Assembly (NCBI RefSeq): GCF_042453785.1
Contig: NC_091671.1
Coordinates: forward strand, 13,648,001 to 13,712,000
Reading direction: 5' to 3'
From: Malus domestica
Lineage: Eukaryota > Streptophyta > Magnoliopsida > Rosales > Rosaceae
DNA length: 64,000 nucleotides
Every line of letters starts with the position of its first letter. Within the stretch, counting starts at the first letter, position 1. A program made the position numbers and the translations under genes. The notes under the pieces are model-generated. The model was not told the DNA's origin, made no database searches, and worked only from the letters and a program-made list of their open reading frames with translations. Positions 54,073 through 64,000 of this stretch are shown one piece after another.

Positions 54073-54780
54073 GGATTTGGTGTTGTAATTTGGGAAATGG
54101 GTATTTGGGGATGGCGATGGAATTAGGGTTTTTAGGTGTAAAGTTTGAATTTGGGGCTGGGGTCTCGAAGGGTACGGATGCTTAGGGTTTTATGGTATTT
54201 TGAAATTTGCTTTTGTTGGAATCCAATTGGGACCATCTGCTTGATGATTTCTGGATACAACGGAAGGATTTATGTTTTGCTGACTTCTGGAAATGTTATT
54301 TTTATTTGGCTTAATTTCTTGCATTTGTTTTGCATTTAATTTTGATTATTGTATAAATAATTAGGAATATTAACACAAGATTATGAGTTGCAAAAATTGA
54401 AATGGTTTTGGATACTTAAACACTGATGAGCAGTGAGAGGGCCGTGGGGGAGGGTAGAGAGGAGCGTGAAACACAAACAAAATTAACTAAAAATGTGGTA
54501 AAATAGAGGGCCGTGGCTATAGTGGCACATATAGCTACGATTTACTCTACTTGGTAATTAAAAAAACTATTGCTACAATTGCGGACGTTGGCCAATCTGG
54601 GTGCTTTGCGCATTGCCGTCTTCTCTCCTTGAGTCTCGCCGTCTCCCCCTTGGTGTGACAATGGTTTACAAGACGAGCGAGAGAGTATGGATGTGCAATT
54701 GCAGATGTGATATGGTTGACGGCGTCAATGGTTTTTGTATCGAGCAGTTTAGGGTTTTATTGTGAAAAAGGTGAGTCAGT
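54073..54780. other. H2B 3' flank and spacer
   Basis: Contains the H2B 3' UTR. No other gene was recognised. Confidence 0.5.
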
Positions 54781-54789
54781 GATCGAGAA

Positions 54790-55001
54790 AGACTTGGATT
54801 GTCTGCCCTTCTATTTCGGTGCCCTCTCCGTGCCCTCCTGTTTGTGTGGTCACAGTTAAGCCACGTCAACATTTTATATTACTATTTCTTTTATTATTTT
54901 TATAAAAAAACAACATAAAATATTGACGTGGCTTAACCGTGACCACAAAACAGGAAGGCACGGGAAGGGCACCGAAATGAGAGGGCAGACAATCCAAGTC
55001 C
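54790..55001. mobile_element. Palindromic MULE-type MITE with perfect 9-bp duplication
   Basis: The inverted ends AGACTTGGATTGTCTGCCCT and AGGGCAGACAATCCAAGTCC are flanked by GATCGAGAA (54781-54789, 55002-55010). The arms pair over most of their length (GTTAAGCCACGTCAA / TTGACGTGGCTTAAC). 212 bp. Confidence 0.86.
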
Positions 55002-55010
55002 GATCGAGAA

Positions 55011-55419
55011 TGGGGAGTCTGTACAAGTATCTTGGTGTATTCTTTTATTCTAATAGAAAATATAGGATAATAAATGGATTAGATGGCTTTGGGTTTTGGT
55101 TGGCTTCCATTGCGCCCAATCTATAATGGACTGGACAATTATATTCAAAGGTGAAACAAAGACTACAAGGCCCAACCTTGCATTTTATTAATGAAAAAGG
55201 CCCAAAACAATTTATTGGCTTAGAAAATTATACAAAGTGTCTAAAATTATACATATTTTCTTACCCATATTTTTCTTTTAAAAATACTAACATATTCAAT
55301 GTTTATTTACATATTATGTAGTAAATTGAATTAATTTATATGATGTATAATAAAATTACTTAAATCCACCGAGGCAGCTTAGGCGCTTGGTGCCAGCCCG
55401 TCGATCATAATCCGCAACT
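55011..55419. other. 3' flank of the PTC52-like gene
   Basis: AT-rich DNA, probably including the 3' UTR of the minus-strand gene. Confidence 0.5.
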
Positions 55420-58400
55420 CTAATTAATGTCAGCATGTACATAATCTACAAACACGAAATTCTTTTCGAGTTCATGCAAAGCGTAAGCCAAGCCAGCACT
55501 CAGAAGCGCAAAACCTGCCAAAATGATCCGTAGCTGCAGATCCGAAGGAATCCCGGTTGATGCACAGAAAACAACGGTTGCCCCTACTAGCAGCTTCTGC
55601 CATGTCTGGAATGCTGTATAAGCTTTCTTACACGAGGAGCATTTGAGGGTGTGCTGCTCGAATCTATCCAGCATCTGCATAGCAAATTGAAAATAGAAAC
55701 CCGGAAACCATAATCTAGTTTTCATTGCGAGAAATGAATGAACTGCTTATGTGTTTATTTTCTCTGAGTGGGAGAAAGGCTCCTCACCTGACGTTTTGAT
55801 AAAACCATTGACGGTAAGGGTTGTTGGTCACAAGTACCAAACCACTCGGGTTGGCTGTTGCCATGCCGCCTCAGCCAGTTTCGAAATGCCAAGACAAGAC
55901 GATCTGCTTGTGTCGGAGTAAATGTGATTTTTGTGTACTGCTGATTAACATCACCAGATTCATCCTTGGATTTGGCATGAAAGACCTTCTCTTGGCCCTG
56001 AAGGACAATCATGTCTCCGTCATAAACCTTATTTGAAGTCCAATGCTCTTGCCATCTAGGAACCACCTGAAACAATTACATGATGAAAAATTATGGAAAA
56101 CCAAGGTTGTAAGGATATAAACTTTGAAGAAGGAAAAAAATAAAAGACAAACATGAACTTTAAGCCTCTTATGAACGTTGTGTTTCAGATTGGTTCAGTG
56201 TTATTAAGCTAAAAAATCAGTAGAAGCAAAGAATGAAAGCAAGCAAGATCAATATATTTCACACAAATCAAAGTTAAGAGTCTTTGGAAGCTCATTCAAA
56301 AGTGATATTGTTTCTTAGCTTATATGGCATCCGATGCTGGGATTGGTGTTCGCCAATAAGAAAAGTTAAACCCTTCTTCTATGGTTTTATAACTTTAAAC
56401 CCTTCTTCTATGGTTTTATAACTTTAAACCCTTCTTCTATGGTTTTATAACTAATCACACAACTTATTTCATGGAATCAGTGTTTGTCAATCAGAAAAGC
56501 TAAACACCAAGTGCCCGAAGGAGAAACTTCACATATCCTCTCAGCATTTGGAAATATTGTCCGAACCCAACTTATAATGAGAAAAAGAAATTTACTTAAA
56601 CATGAGAGATTTCAATTTCCACCAATAAGGATCAACTTGCTGGACAAGATGTGCTGGTTCACCTAAGATGTTGTTATGAAGTACAAAGTACGAAATAAGA
56701 CAACCACAAATTTCTTACCTGCCACCAAGCGGGCCCTGGCATGCTAAACTGGAAGAAGTTTCGAGCACTACATACAATAGAGCGAGTCTTCCCTGGTGCC
56801 ATTGGAACGTTGAAGGAGCAAATCCATATAACCCATTTTTGATCTCCAACTACTGGAAGCTTTGTGTCAATCTCTATTCTGGGTACAAGAAAAGGAAACC
56901 AAGTATGTTTAGTTTTAGAAGCAAGTAATTAATTACAATAAGACCAGATAAAATATATTATGGATGGAGTTTTCATGGTTATGTATGTTCTACAAATAAA
57001 GGACTAGAGAATGCCTCTAGGACATGCCATATTGCTCTCAAACGATATGACAATCCTTTGTAAATTTTGTAGAACTGACAAATATTTCTTCAATGAGGAA
57101 GATTGATGTTTAAGCGTCACATTTTCTTGGAAGTTTCTCAGTTCGATTTTGGTTTGGAAGTATTCTTACAAAACCAAACTAAGAAACAGCTCAAGATTCC
57201 TAGCCGACAAACATTAGACTTTACTAATGTTGTAGCCCTACATCAATTACATATGAAGAAATCAAGGAGTTGATGACATGTAAGTCCAGAACAAACATAA
57301 TTCATATCTACAATGTTGTATCATTTACTGCTTCTACGAGGATGATGAACTTACTTATTCAAATAATAGCAAGGTGCTATAAACTCAGCAGTAATCCGTG
57401 GGTTGCCTTCATTTGCTCCAGAAAAACCCCAAGGACCACTATCCTCGAGTTTAAATGGCAAAGGTTTGGCTCTATCTCTCCTTCCGGTGACCTGATAAGT
57501 GATTTCACCATTAAGCAAAATGGAAATTTCCATCTATCAGAAAGTGTACTTAAATTTCCAAGTTTCGAAGGAAAAAAATGCATGCAAAGAGCCTCAGACT
57601 GATATGCAGCAAAAGTTCATAAAACATAGAACAGGCACAAATGCGTATAAGAAACTTCAGAACATTTGTCCTCTTAGAATATGCTCATTTTACTAGCATT
57701 CACCATTACGATTCTAACTGCATGCCTTTAACTACTCAAAGAACGTACCAAGAGATTTGCTTGAATACCAAAAAATGAAAGAGACTCCAGGTTTAGATCC
57801 AGTTGTATACCTTGTGATGAGCGAAGTCAATGTGGGAAGGATCAGAGACATTTTCCATGAGGGTATCATAGCCATAGAACAGATCACGCTGGATTGTCAC
57901 TGACGAAAACTCAGGTTTACTAAATTCATCAGGTAGCCTAAACATTAAACAATTACCATCATCAAAAGATCATTAAATTATTCGGAACATAACAATTAAC
58001 AACTACCCATATTAAACAGTTAAAAAAACACTTCAAACACAGTATTCAACAATCCTAATCACTATATTTATAAATTAAAGACAACAATCCTAATCACTAT
58101 ATTTGTAAATTAACGACAACAATCCTAATCACTATATTTATAAATTAAAGATTCACAAAAGCGATATAACATGAATCAATTACATGGTAGGCTTGGTGGC
58201 ATTAGCTCTTTCCCAACCATTCTCATCCGGCCAAACAAAGAGCAGGCCTTGAGACACCAGCGTAGGAAACCTCGTAGCGCATGCTCTTGGAGACCGAACA
58301 GCACGAGATTCAGGGCCTTCAGATGAAGCTTGAGGAATCTTAACACATGATCCACACCCATCAAATGACCATCCATGGTATGAACACTGCAAGTTTCCGC

Positions 58401-60865
58401 CTTCATCAATCCGTCCTTCCTGCAAAATCAAAATAACTCAATTGAAAACCATGAACCCTATTCCTCACTTAATCATCCGAAACTTTAAACGCAATTGGAT
58501 GCTACGTTTCATGAAGCTTATTTGATCACGGGCAATGCCTAAACCCAATGGTACCAATTTTAGTAAACCTAATCATTTAATGCAATGACCAAATTGAAAC
58601 ACGAGTAAGAGTTCAGCCACTAATGTGTTTGTTGCACTGGACTGTCTCGGACTGGACTAGCTTCAAGGACTAAACTGGACTGGCTTAGACTAGACTAAGT
58701 TGGACTAGCTTAGTGAAGTGTTTGATGCAGTGTTGGACTAAGAAGCAGGATAATGAAAATAGTACTGTCACATACAAGAACTATGAATCAAGAAGCAAAT
58801 GTCCATATCTGAAGTAATCACTTCCTGTTTCTAATTATTAAAGTAAAGAGAACAATCTAGATATCTGAACTAGTCAAACCTAAACCTGTAAGATGATTTG
58901 TTTGTCGTACCCAGTGCACAAGGCTCCCGCTTTACGCAGGGTCTGGGAGAGGTGAATGTCGGCTAGCCTTACCCCCATTTATGGAGAGAACAAAGAAATT
59001 TACAAATTGTTAAAAGAATAAAGAGAACAATCTATAGCAATTCCCTATACAAAATATAAATGTAGAAAAACTCATACTCACATATATACTCATTGCCACT
59101 GATTCGAGTCGTTGAGAACTAAACTCAACATTCTCAATATGAAACAAGTATGACACCATTGTAGGGCAGTTGTTACTTGTTACTAAACCAAGAAGAACAA
59201 AACAATTTACATAATTTCAGAAAATAACCGTGCCCGACGCTGTAATTGGCGTTTCCGCCCAAACCCTCCCATAACCGCATGGTTTCCGCCCCACCCCCGC
59301 CTTATCCCATTTAACGAAAAATTGTTACTTTCTTTTTCCTCTGGCAAATTTAACGACATACAAATGAATATATGCTCTGCAACAAAGAACATCATAATTT
59401 CTAATAAATTTAATTAATTATACTAATGACTATTTGAGCTGCTTAAGCAAATTTATGATAAGAAATGGTACAATTTTAATTCAAACAAATGACAAAAAAA
59501 ATCTGAACTTGTAACGAAAAACAATGCAAATAAAGTGCAAAAAAAAAAAATCAAAACAAAATACAAAATCCCAATTAGCAGAGAAACAACACAGAGAGAG
59601 AAAGAGAGAGATAGAGATTTATGAGAACTTACTTTACAACAACAGAGTGAGTGTGAGGTAAGGGGCGACGAAGATTTCAGAGTTCGAGAGTTTTGAGAGG
59701 TTGAGAGAAGCGGCGGCGCCTCTAACAAGTAGACAAGGAAGAAGAGGAATTGGAAGAGGAAAGTGGCCGGAGACTTACGAGGACGCGACGGCGGCCAGTG
59801 GGATGGTCCGGCAAGGTCGTCGAGCAGGACGAGGACGAGGACTGGCGGGAGGTGGTGGGTGACGCCGGATTAGGCGAGAAGGAGGAAGGTCTTAGCACTC
59901 ATCAGGAATTCGGGGGGTCTCGCTAAGAACTTTTAGCGAGGCTAGTCGGAGCGAGTGAAATTTAATCCCATTAAAACCAGTCCTTCCGAGTAACAAACAC
60001 TGGTTTAGACTAATTATTAGTCTAGTCTAGGGCAGTGAGACTTTTCAGCCAAACAAACACTCCAACTTGGAGCATTTTATTGCCTTCTTCTACGAGAGAT
60101 TTTTCAGTGTAACCGGCACACGAGGTAATATCATTATTATATAAATGCTGAAATGTGTGTTAAAAGTTAATAACTTAGAAAAATAACAATTTTCAACATT
60201 TACATAAAAACACGATGTTATATAAATGGTGGAATGTGGGTTAAAAAGTTAATAACTAAAAAAAATAAATTTTTTTACCATTTACATAAAAACACGTGGT
60301 GTAACATTTTCCGTCATAATTAAAAAAATTTCTTCTTCAACAGCAATCCCAAAGACCAATCATGAGATTGGAGGGTTTTTCCTCCAAAATCTCAGCAACC
60401 AAACACAACCAAGAAGCTTACAGATAAGGGGGCGAGGCGATGAGGGCATCTGTCATCGAAAGCGACCCACGATTCACCATCGTACCAGATAGCAAGGTCT
60501 CGACCCAGAAGCTGAAATGGGGTCGGCAACCGAGGGTCCAAATCTTCAATCAAAGAAACTGGGTACCAATGATCCCTCCAATTGAACTTGCTCGTCGATG
60601 TCGCGTCTTCAATCTCGTCCTCAGCTCCGTAATCTTCGCCGTCCGGTTCCCTCTGTCCTTCTGGGTCAGCGGTTTGTGGCGGCGGCGATGCAGGCGCAGC
60701 TACTCTCAGAGGAGGTAGATTTTTCGCTCTGCCTGGTAAGTTACGATTTGGGTTTTTGGTGGAGATCAAGAAAGAGGGTGTCTTGAGAGATCTGGCGGGT
60801 GGCGATGGCGGCGATGATAGTGTGAAGATTGTAGGAGATGCAAAGGAAGATAGAGAAAATGCCAT
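55420..60865 (-). CDS. PTC52: PTC52/ACD1-like Rieske monooxygenase, chloroplastic
   Basis: Seven exons with GT/AG borders: 60422-60865, 58184-58419, 57811-57937, 57355-57491, 56719-56878, 55788-56066 and 55420-55674, giving 1638 nt and 545 residues (Arabidopsis PTC52 is about 536). The Ser/Pro-rich N-terminus (about 1-55) fits a chloroplast transit peptide. Rieske [2Fe-2S] ligands are C140-x-H142 (CPHR) and C160-x2-H163 (CSYHGW), split between exons 1 and 2. The mononuclear iron motif NVSDPSHIDFAHHK is at about 256-269. A C-terminal CSSC (about 473-476) redox pair and two membrane helices (about 485-528) complete the PAO/TIC55/PTC52 family layout. PTC52 is an envelope protein linked to protochlorophyllide-dependent import and tetrapyrrole oxygenation. 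Intron 1 (2 kb) holds transposon sequence; introns 2 and 5 hold small tandem repeats. The frame is intact. Confidence 0.93.
56366..56452. repeat. 29-bp tandem repeat, three copies, in a PTC52 intron
   Basis: The unit TTAAACCCTTCTTCTATGGT + TTTATAACT is repeated three times almost without change, between exons 5 and 6. Confidence 0.93.
58047..58150. repeat. 35-bp tandem repeat, three copies, in a PTC52 intron
   Basis: The unit CAACAATCCTAATCACTATA + TTTATAAATTAAAGA is present three times with one or two differences, between exons 2 and 3. Confidence 0.93.
58625..60060. mobile_element. Probable DNA-transposon insertion in PTC52 intron 1
   Basis: The inner ends GTGTTTGTTGCACTGG and, from the right in reverse complement, GTGTTTGTTTGGCTG are similar. 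Both are followed by CTAGACTAG/GGACTAG-rich subterminal sequence. No target duplication of 2-9 bases could be matched, so superfamily and limits are uncertain. The GC-rich interior at 59640-59890 looks like captured genic DNA. A SINE fragment is nested at 58905. Confidence 0.45.
58905..58988 (-). mobile_element. 3' part of an Au-like SINE
   Basis: On the minus strand it reads AAATGGGGGTAAGGCTAGCC, then GACATTCACCTCTCCCAGAC, CCTGCGTAAAGCGGGAGCCT and TGTGCACTGGGTACGAC. I recall this as the conserved 3' body of the Au SINE family found across flowering plants. The tRNA-like head is missing. Confidence 0.6.
60094..60332. mobile_element. MULE-type MITE (GAGAAATTTTT family) in PTC52 intron 1
   Basis: It begins GAGAGATTTTTCAGTGTAAC and has long inverted arms (AAATGGTGGAATGTGGGTTA and partners). 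The flanks TTCTTCTAC and TTCTTCAAC match in eight of nine bases. It lies only 89 bases from the exon 1 donor. Same family as 39150-39312. Confidence 0.66.
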
Positions 60866-61257
60866 GATAGTGTGAAGACCGTAGGGGGTGTCTTCAGAGA
60901 TTTAGTGGGTTTGTTTCTCACGCTTCAGTTCTCTGATTTTCTGCTAAAAAGTAGAGAGAGAGAGGTTTGCGTGCAAGTTTGAAATGAGTTCCCGTTTGTC
61001 TGTGCCTGGATAGAGCTAGAGAGTTCCAACGGTAATTTCGGTGGGAAAATTGTGTGCGAGATGCATTGTAATTTGTGACTTGCAAGATCTCATTGGTTAG
61101 GTTTTGTTGGGTGGTGACAGTGCCGGCCACTAGTGAGCCACCGTTGAAAAAAAAATCACAATCTGCTGATTCGGACTTCAGACCATGAGACAAGGACGTG
61201 AGTTAAGAGAAAAATCAAGATTAATTAACGGTTGAATGTCATACATGGGAATGGCCA
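60866..61257. other. 5' flank of the PTC52-like gene
   Basis: Presumed leader and promoter of the minus-strand gene. The first 30 bases upstream repeat a segment near the ATG (ATGATAGTGTGAAGA occurs at about 60814 and 60864). No TATA box is obvious. Confidence 0.45.
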
Positions 61258-62007
61258 GGGATCTGTCCCCAAACTTGTGTCTCTATCCGTGTCTTGTTAC
61301 AATTTTTTAACAAGTGTCTTTTAGTTTAACTCTAAATTCACACTGTCAAAGTTTCAAGATTAAATAAATTAAAACTAAATGTTAAAGAAAATAAAACCAA
61401 CAGTCACTCAAACTCCCCACCAACACCAATCCGACCGCCACACCCTCCCCAACACACAGTAATTTGTTATCGGAACATCCTTCTCTCTCTCCTCGTCATT
61501 TTTCTCTCTTTTCAAATAGTCATGATAGAAACAGTCTGTCTCCCAGTTTGAATTCCATTCTTTTTCTCCCTCCACTTCCTCCGAAAATGGAGACCCAACC
61601 CACTTCCTGAAAATTGGAGCACCACCGCCATCGCCATTTTCATTACTACTGCAAATCCAACCCCTATGGCCGCTCCCCCCTCCTTCGCCGACATCTCCCG
61701 TCGCCCAAACTACCGCACAATCCGTGCTCTCGCCAAATCCGTGCTCCCGCCATCAACCTCCCTCCAAACCCTAACTCTCAACAGGCTATCATTATCGCCC
61801 CTGTCCCCCAACCCCTCTCTGCCCCCAGATCTCCCGTCCCTTACACTTCCAATCCTTTTTGGTTTTATTTTCTTTAATTTTTTATTTTAATTTATTTAAT
61901 CTAATGAAACTTTGACAGTGTTAACTTGGACTTAAACTAAACGACACATGTCGAAAAATTATAAAAGAGACACTGATAGAGACACAAGTTTGGGGACATC
62001 AGATCCC
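61258..62007. mobile_element. Non-autonomous MULE-like element with genic interior
   Basis: The inverted ends GGGATCTGTCCCCAAACTTG and, from the right in reverse complement, GGGATCTGATGTCCCCAAAC continue as arms of about 110 bases, including TTAACACTGTCAAAGTTTCA-like DNA. Between them lies C-rich coding-like sequence: an ATG at 61666 opens MAAPPSFADISRRPNYRTIR. The protein was not recognised. No target duplication was matched. Confidence 0.6.
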
Positions 62008-62401
62008 TAGCCCAATAGAATTTTCATCTCATAGGTGTGAGAAACATATTGTCTAAACATACGCCCTTTGAACAAGGGTCTTAAAATAGCCGCTTATATT
62101 AACTCGATAATGTGCGAATATCATCACTAACAACATTATCGGTGCAAAATCGTATTTGGTAAGGACATAAGTCTTGTACAGAGAATTTGTACACACCACA
62201 TTACCATGTGATCTAGTTCTATGTAGGTCAAGCCACTAAAATGAACCACGAAACAAAGGCTGCACTGATATTTGGTAAGGACTAAAAGTGAGCACCAGAA
62301 GAATGTTGGATTTCTACGTCATCTATTTGTAACTCAAGAGAGACCTTCTCGGTCGAAAATACAGATATGTCCCTTTCATCTGGAAAAGCAAATTTTGAAA
62401 A
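62008..62401. other. Intergenic, nothing recognised
   Basis: No coding or repeat feature was recognised. Confidence 0.45.
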
Positions 62402-62683
62402 AGTAATGTTATTCATACCATGTTTTTGTACCACATTTTCAGTGGCAATTGATGCGGACAACCACATCATTTGAATTAATCAAATTTTTAAATTTAGTTC
62501 ATTATTTAATAAACTAATAATTAAGAAAAACTAATTAATTAAATGATGATTGTGGTATATTTGTCTTTCTCCTTCATTTCCTTGGGTTTTGCAAATTTTT
62601 CAAATAATGTGGCTGTTCACATCAGATGCCACCTAAGGTGGAATAGAAATGTGGTATAAAAATATGGTATGAATAACATTACT
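62402..62683. mobile_element. MITE (AGTAATGTTATTCATACC family), uninterrupted copy
   Basis: The perfect terminal inverted repeats AGTAATGTTATTCATACC and GGTATGAATAACATTACT bound 282 bp with long complementary arms. It provides the empty-site sequence for the nested MITE at 39150-39312. Confidence 0.82.
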
Positions 62684-62830
62684 CATTCCGAAATGATTCA
62701 ACTCAGGCATAACGCACGATAGTGTTTACTTATACGTACTCCCAAGAGCAGATATCATACCATGGTGATCACTTATTTGGGTATGTCTGATAGACAGGTC
62801 CAACGTCGCGAGAGCCAGTGTTTTATATAA

Positions 62831-64000
62831 GAGCAACTCCACCATTGGAGCCCTCCCCCCAGGCAATCCACTATTCAATCCACCCTTGAACAGTAACTAT
62901 CTTTTGCATCTCCACCGTTGCACTTGAATAGCCATGGCAATAGGCAATAAAATATTATTAATTTTTTTTTTACAAAATAATACTAAATAAATTTATTTGT
63001 AATTTCGGATAAGATATTTTAAATCGTTATCGTTGTGCAACGTGTCATTTACCCAAAACGACTATTATTGGTCATAGATTTCGATAAGATTTTTATTCAA
63101 TGTCATCGTGCCACGTGTCGTTATCTTTTCAGAATCTTTGAGGATAGATTTCAATCAGATTTTAAATCGTTCTCATTGCGCCACGTGTCATTATCCGAAA
63201 AGATAATTATTGGTGATGGATTTCAATAAGATTTTTATCCAATGTCGTCATGCCACGTGTCGTTTTCTTTTCAAAATCTTTTAGGATAGATTTCGATTAG
63301 ATTTTTAACGAATAACGGCATGTCACGTGGCACTATCTACAACCTAATCATTTCAGAATCCTCCATATAATCCATCATCCATCCTTTTAAATCTCACACC
63401 AATTTTCTCAATATCTTTATCATTATTTATAGTTTCTACTTCCTTCTTCACCAAATCAAAATCTATATCATTATTCATAGTTTCTACTTACAATGTCTTT
63501 TTCTTTAAGCATGATGTGGGAAATCAATCAAGAAGAGGAAGAATTGTTTAACCTATATGAAGGAATGTTCAATCTCCATATAGCCCAAAATGAAAAGGAA
63601 AAGGATGAGGAGCGGAGAAGGAGAGACGATGAAGCAAGAATGGTCAGAAACTCACATTCCCGTCGAGTCATCCAAGCTATGGCTCAGATATGCAGGCCCA
63701 CCCATTCTGGAAACCTTGATAGAAGTAGGCAACAACAAGGTGTGGAGCTGTTGGACGATTATTTTATCCATAATAATGCATTTCCTGATACGTACTTCAG
63801 ACGTCGTTTTAGAATAGAACGACATTTGTTCAACAAAATCATGATTGCTGTTTGCAACCATGATTCTTACTTTGTGCAAACAAAGGATGCTTGTGGTGCT
63901 ATGGGTCTCCTCTCGAGCAAAAAATTACTATTGTGTTGCGGATGCTTGCGTATGGAGCATATGCAGACCAAGTGGATGAGATAGCGAGGATGGGGAAATC
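62831..64000 (+). mobile_element. Second PIF/Harbinger transposon, cut by the window end
   Basis: It begins GAGCAACTCCACC, like the terminus at 46725, after TATAA (TAA as the likely target site). Subterminal CCACGTGTCATTATC-type repeats follow (63008-63340), then the transposase gene. The right end is outside the window. Confidence 0.8.
63493..64000 (+). pseudogene. Harbinger transposase, 5' part, probably frameshifted
   Basis: The ATG opens MSFSLSMMWEINQEEEELFN. It then shows RNSHSRRVIQAMAQICRP, LLDDYFIHNNAFPDTYFRRR, and FNKIMIAVCNHDSYFVQTKD, colinear with the copy at 47402 but without its stops. Near 63910 the frame shifts: the family continuation (QKITIVLRMLAYGAYADQVD, then EIARMGK) is read in another frame. 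Only the region before the catalytic domain is in the window, so activity cannot be judged. Confidence 0.8.

Noticed and set aside
58625-60060. hAT or Harbinger assignment for the PTC52 intron insertion
   Set aside because: Neither an 8-bp nor a TTA/TAA duplication could be matched at the ends; superfamily left open.

Overview
The window is eudicot nuclear DNA: AT-rich, intron-bearing, gene-sparse and packed with transposable elements. The kinds of MITE, SINE and LTR seen, together with the gene set, suggest Rosaceae and perhaps the apple/pear tribe; this is an inference from general familiarity and was not tested by any search.

Five host protein genes look intact. On the plus strand are a single-exon two-finger C2H2 repressor of the ZAT5 type (6143-7123), a single-exon STOP1/STOP2-like four-finger C2H2 factor (41487-42731) and an intronless histone H2B (53644-54072) with a classic plant histone promoter element. 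On the minus strand are a six-exon gene for chloroplast ribosomal protein bL9 (22057-24792) and a seven-exon gene for a PTC52/ACD1-like Rieske oxygenase (55420-60865). For both I traced every splice site, and reading frame and length close exactly. Two tRNA-Val(UAC) copies lie at 20958-21193; the first appears to be decaying. The genes do not form a pathway or cluster, although two encode chloroplast proteins and two are zinc-finger regulators.

Most of the rest is mobile DNA, and many elements can be delimited to the base by target-site duplications (TSDs). The most interesting is a 4.2-kb Mutator-like element (33179-37417, 9-bp TSD) that is a Pack-MULE. It carries host fragments of cytosolic ribosomal protein uL6 (RPL9), a SIT4-phosphatase-associated (SAPS) protein with its intron retained, and kinesin-4, plus large arrays of a TTTAAGAAATAGT/TTTCATAAATAGT-like repeat. 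A 1.4-kb relative with the same termini and similar arrays lies at 12250-13650, and a third, truncated end at 28558-28974.

From 45895 to 52925 there is a Russian doll. A long-TIR MULE contains a hAT-type element (8-bp TSD), which contains a 4.3-kb PIF/Harbinger transposon (TTA TSD) with a broken transposase gene and a convergent Myb/SANT-like gene. A short Harbinger-type MITE sits beside it in the same MULE. A second Harbinger copy begins at 62831 and runs off the window. Other elements include a hAT with a nested MULE (8602-10550), a probable Helitron (15836-20380) with an LTR inside it, a cluster of four MITEs (25350-26212), a MITE-within-MITE (39051-39522) whose unoccupied relative lies at 62402-62683, SINEs with long TSDs, one small LTR (TRIM-like) element, two solo LTRs, one LTR-like Gypsy stretch and a Copia remnant.

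No CRISPR array, operon or prokaryotic feature is present. Stretches listed as empty are AT-rich DNA in which I could recognise nothing.
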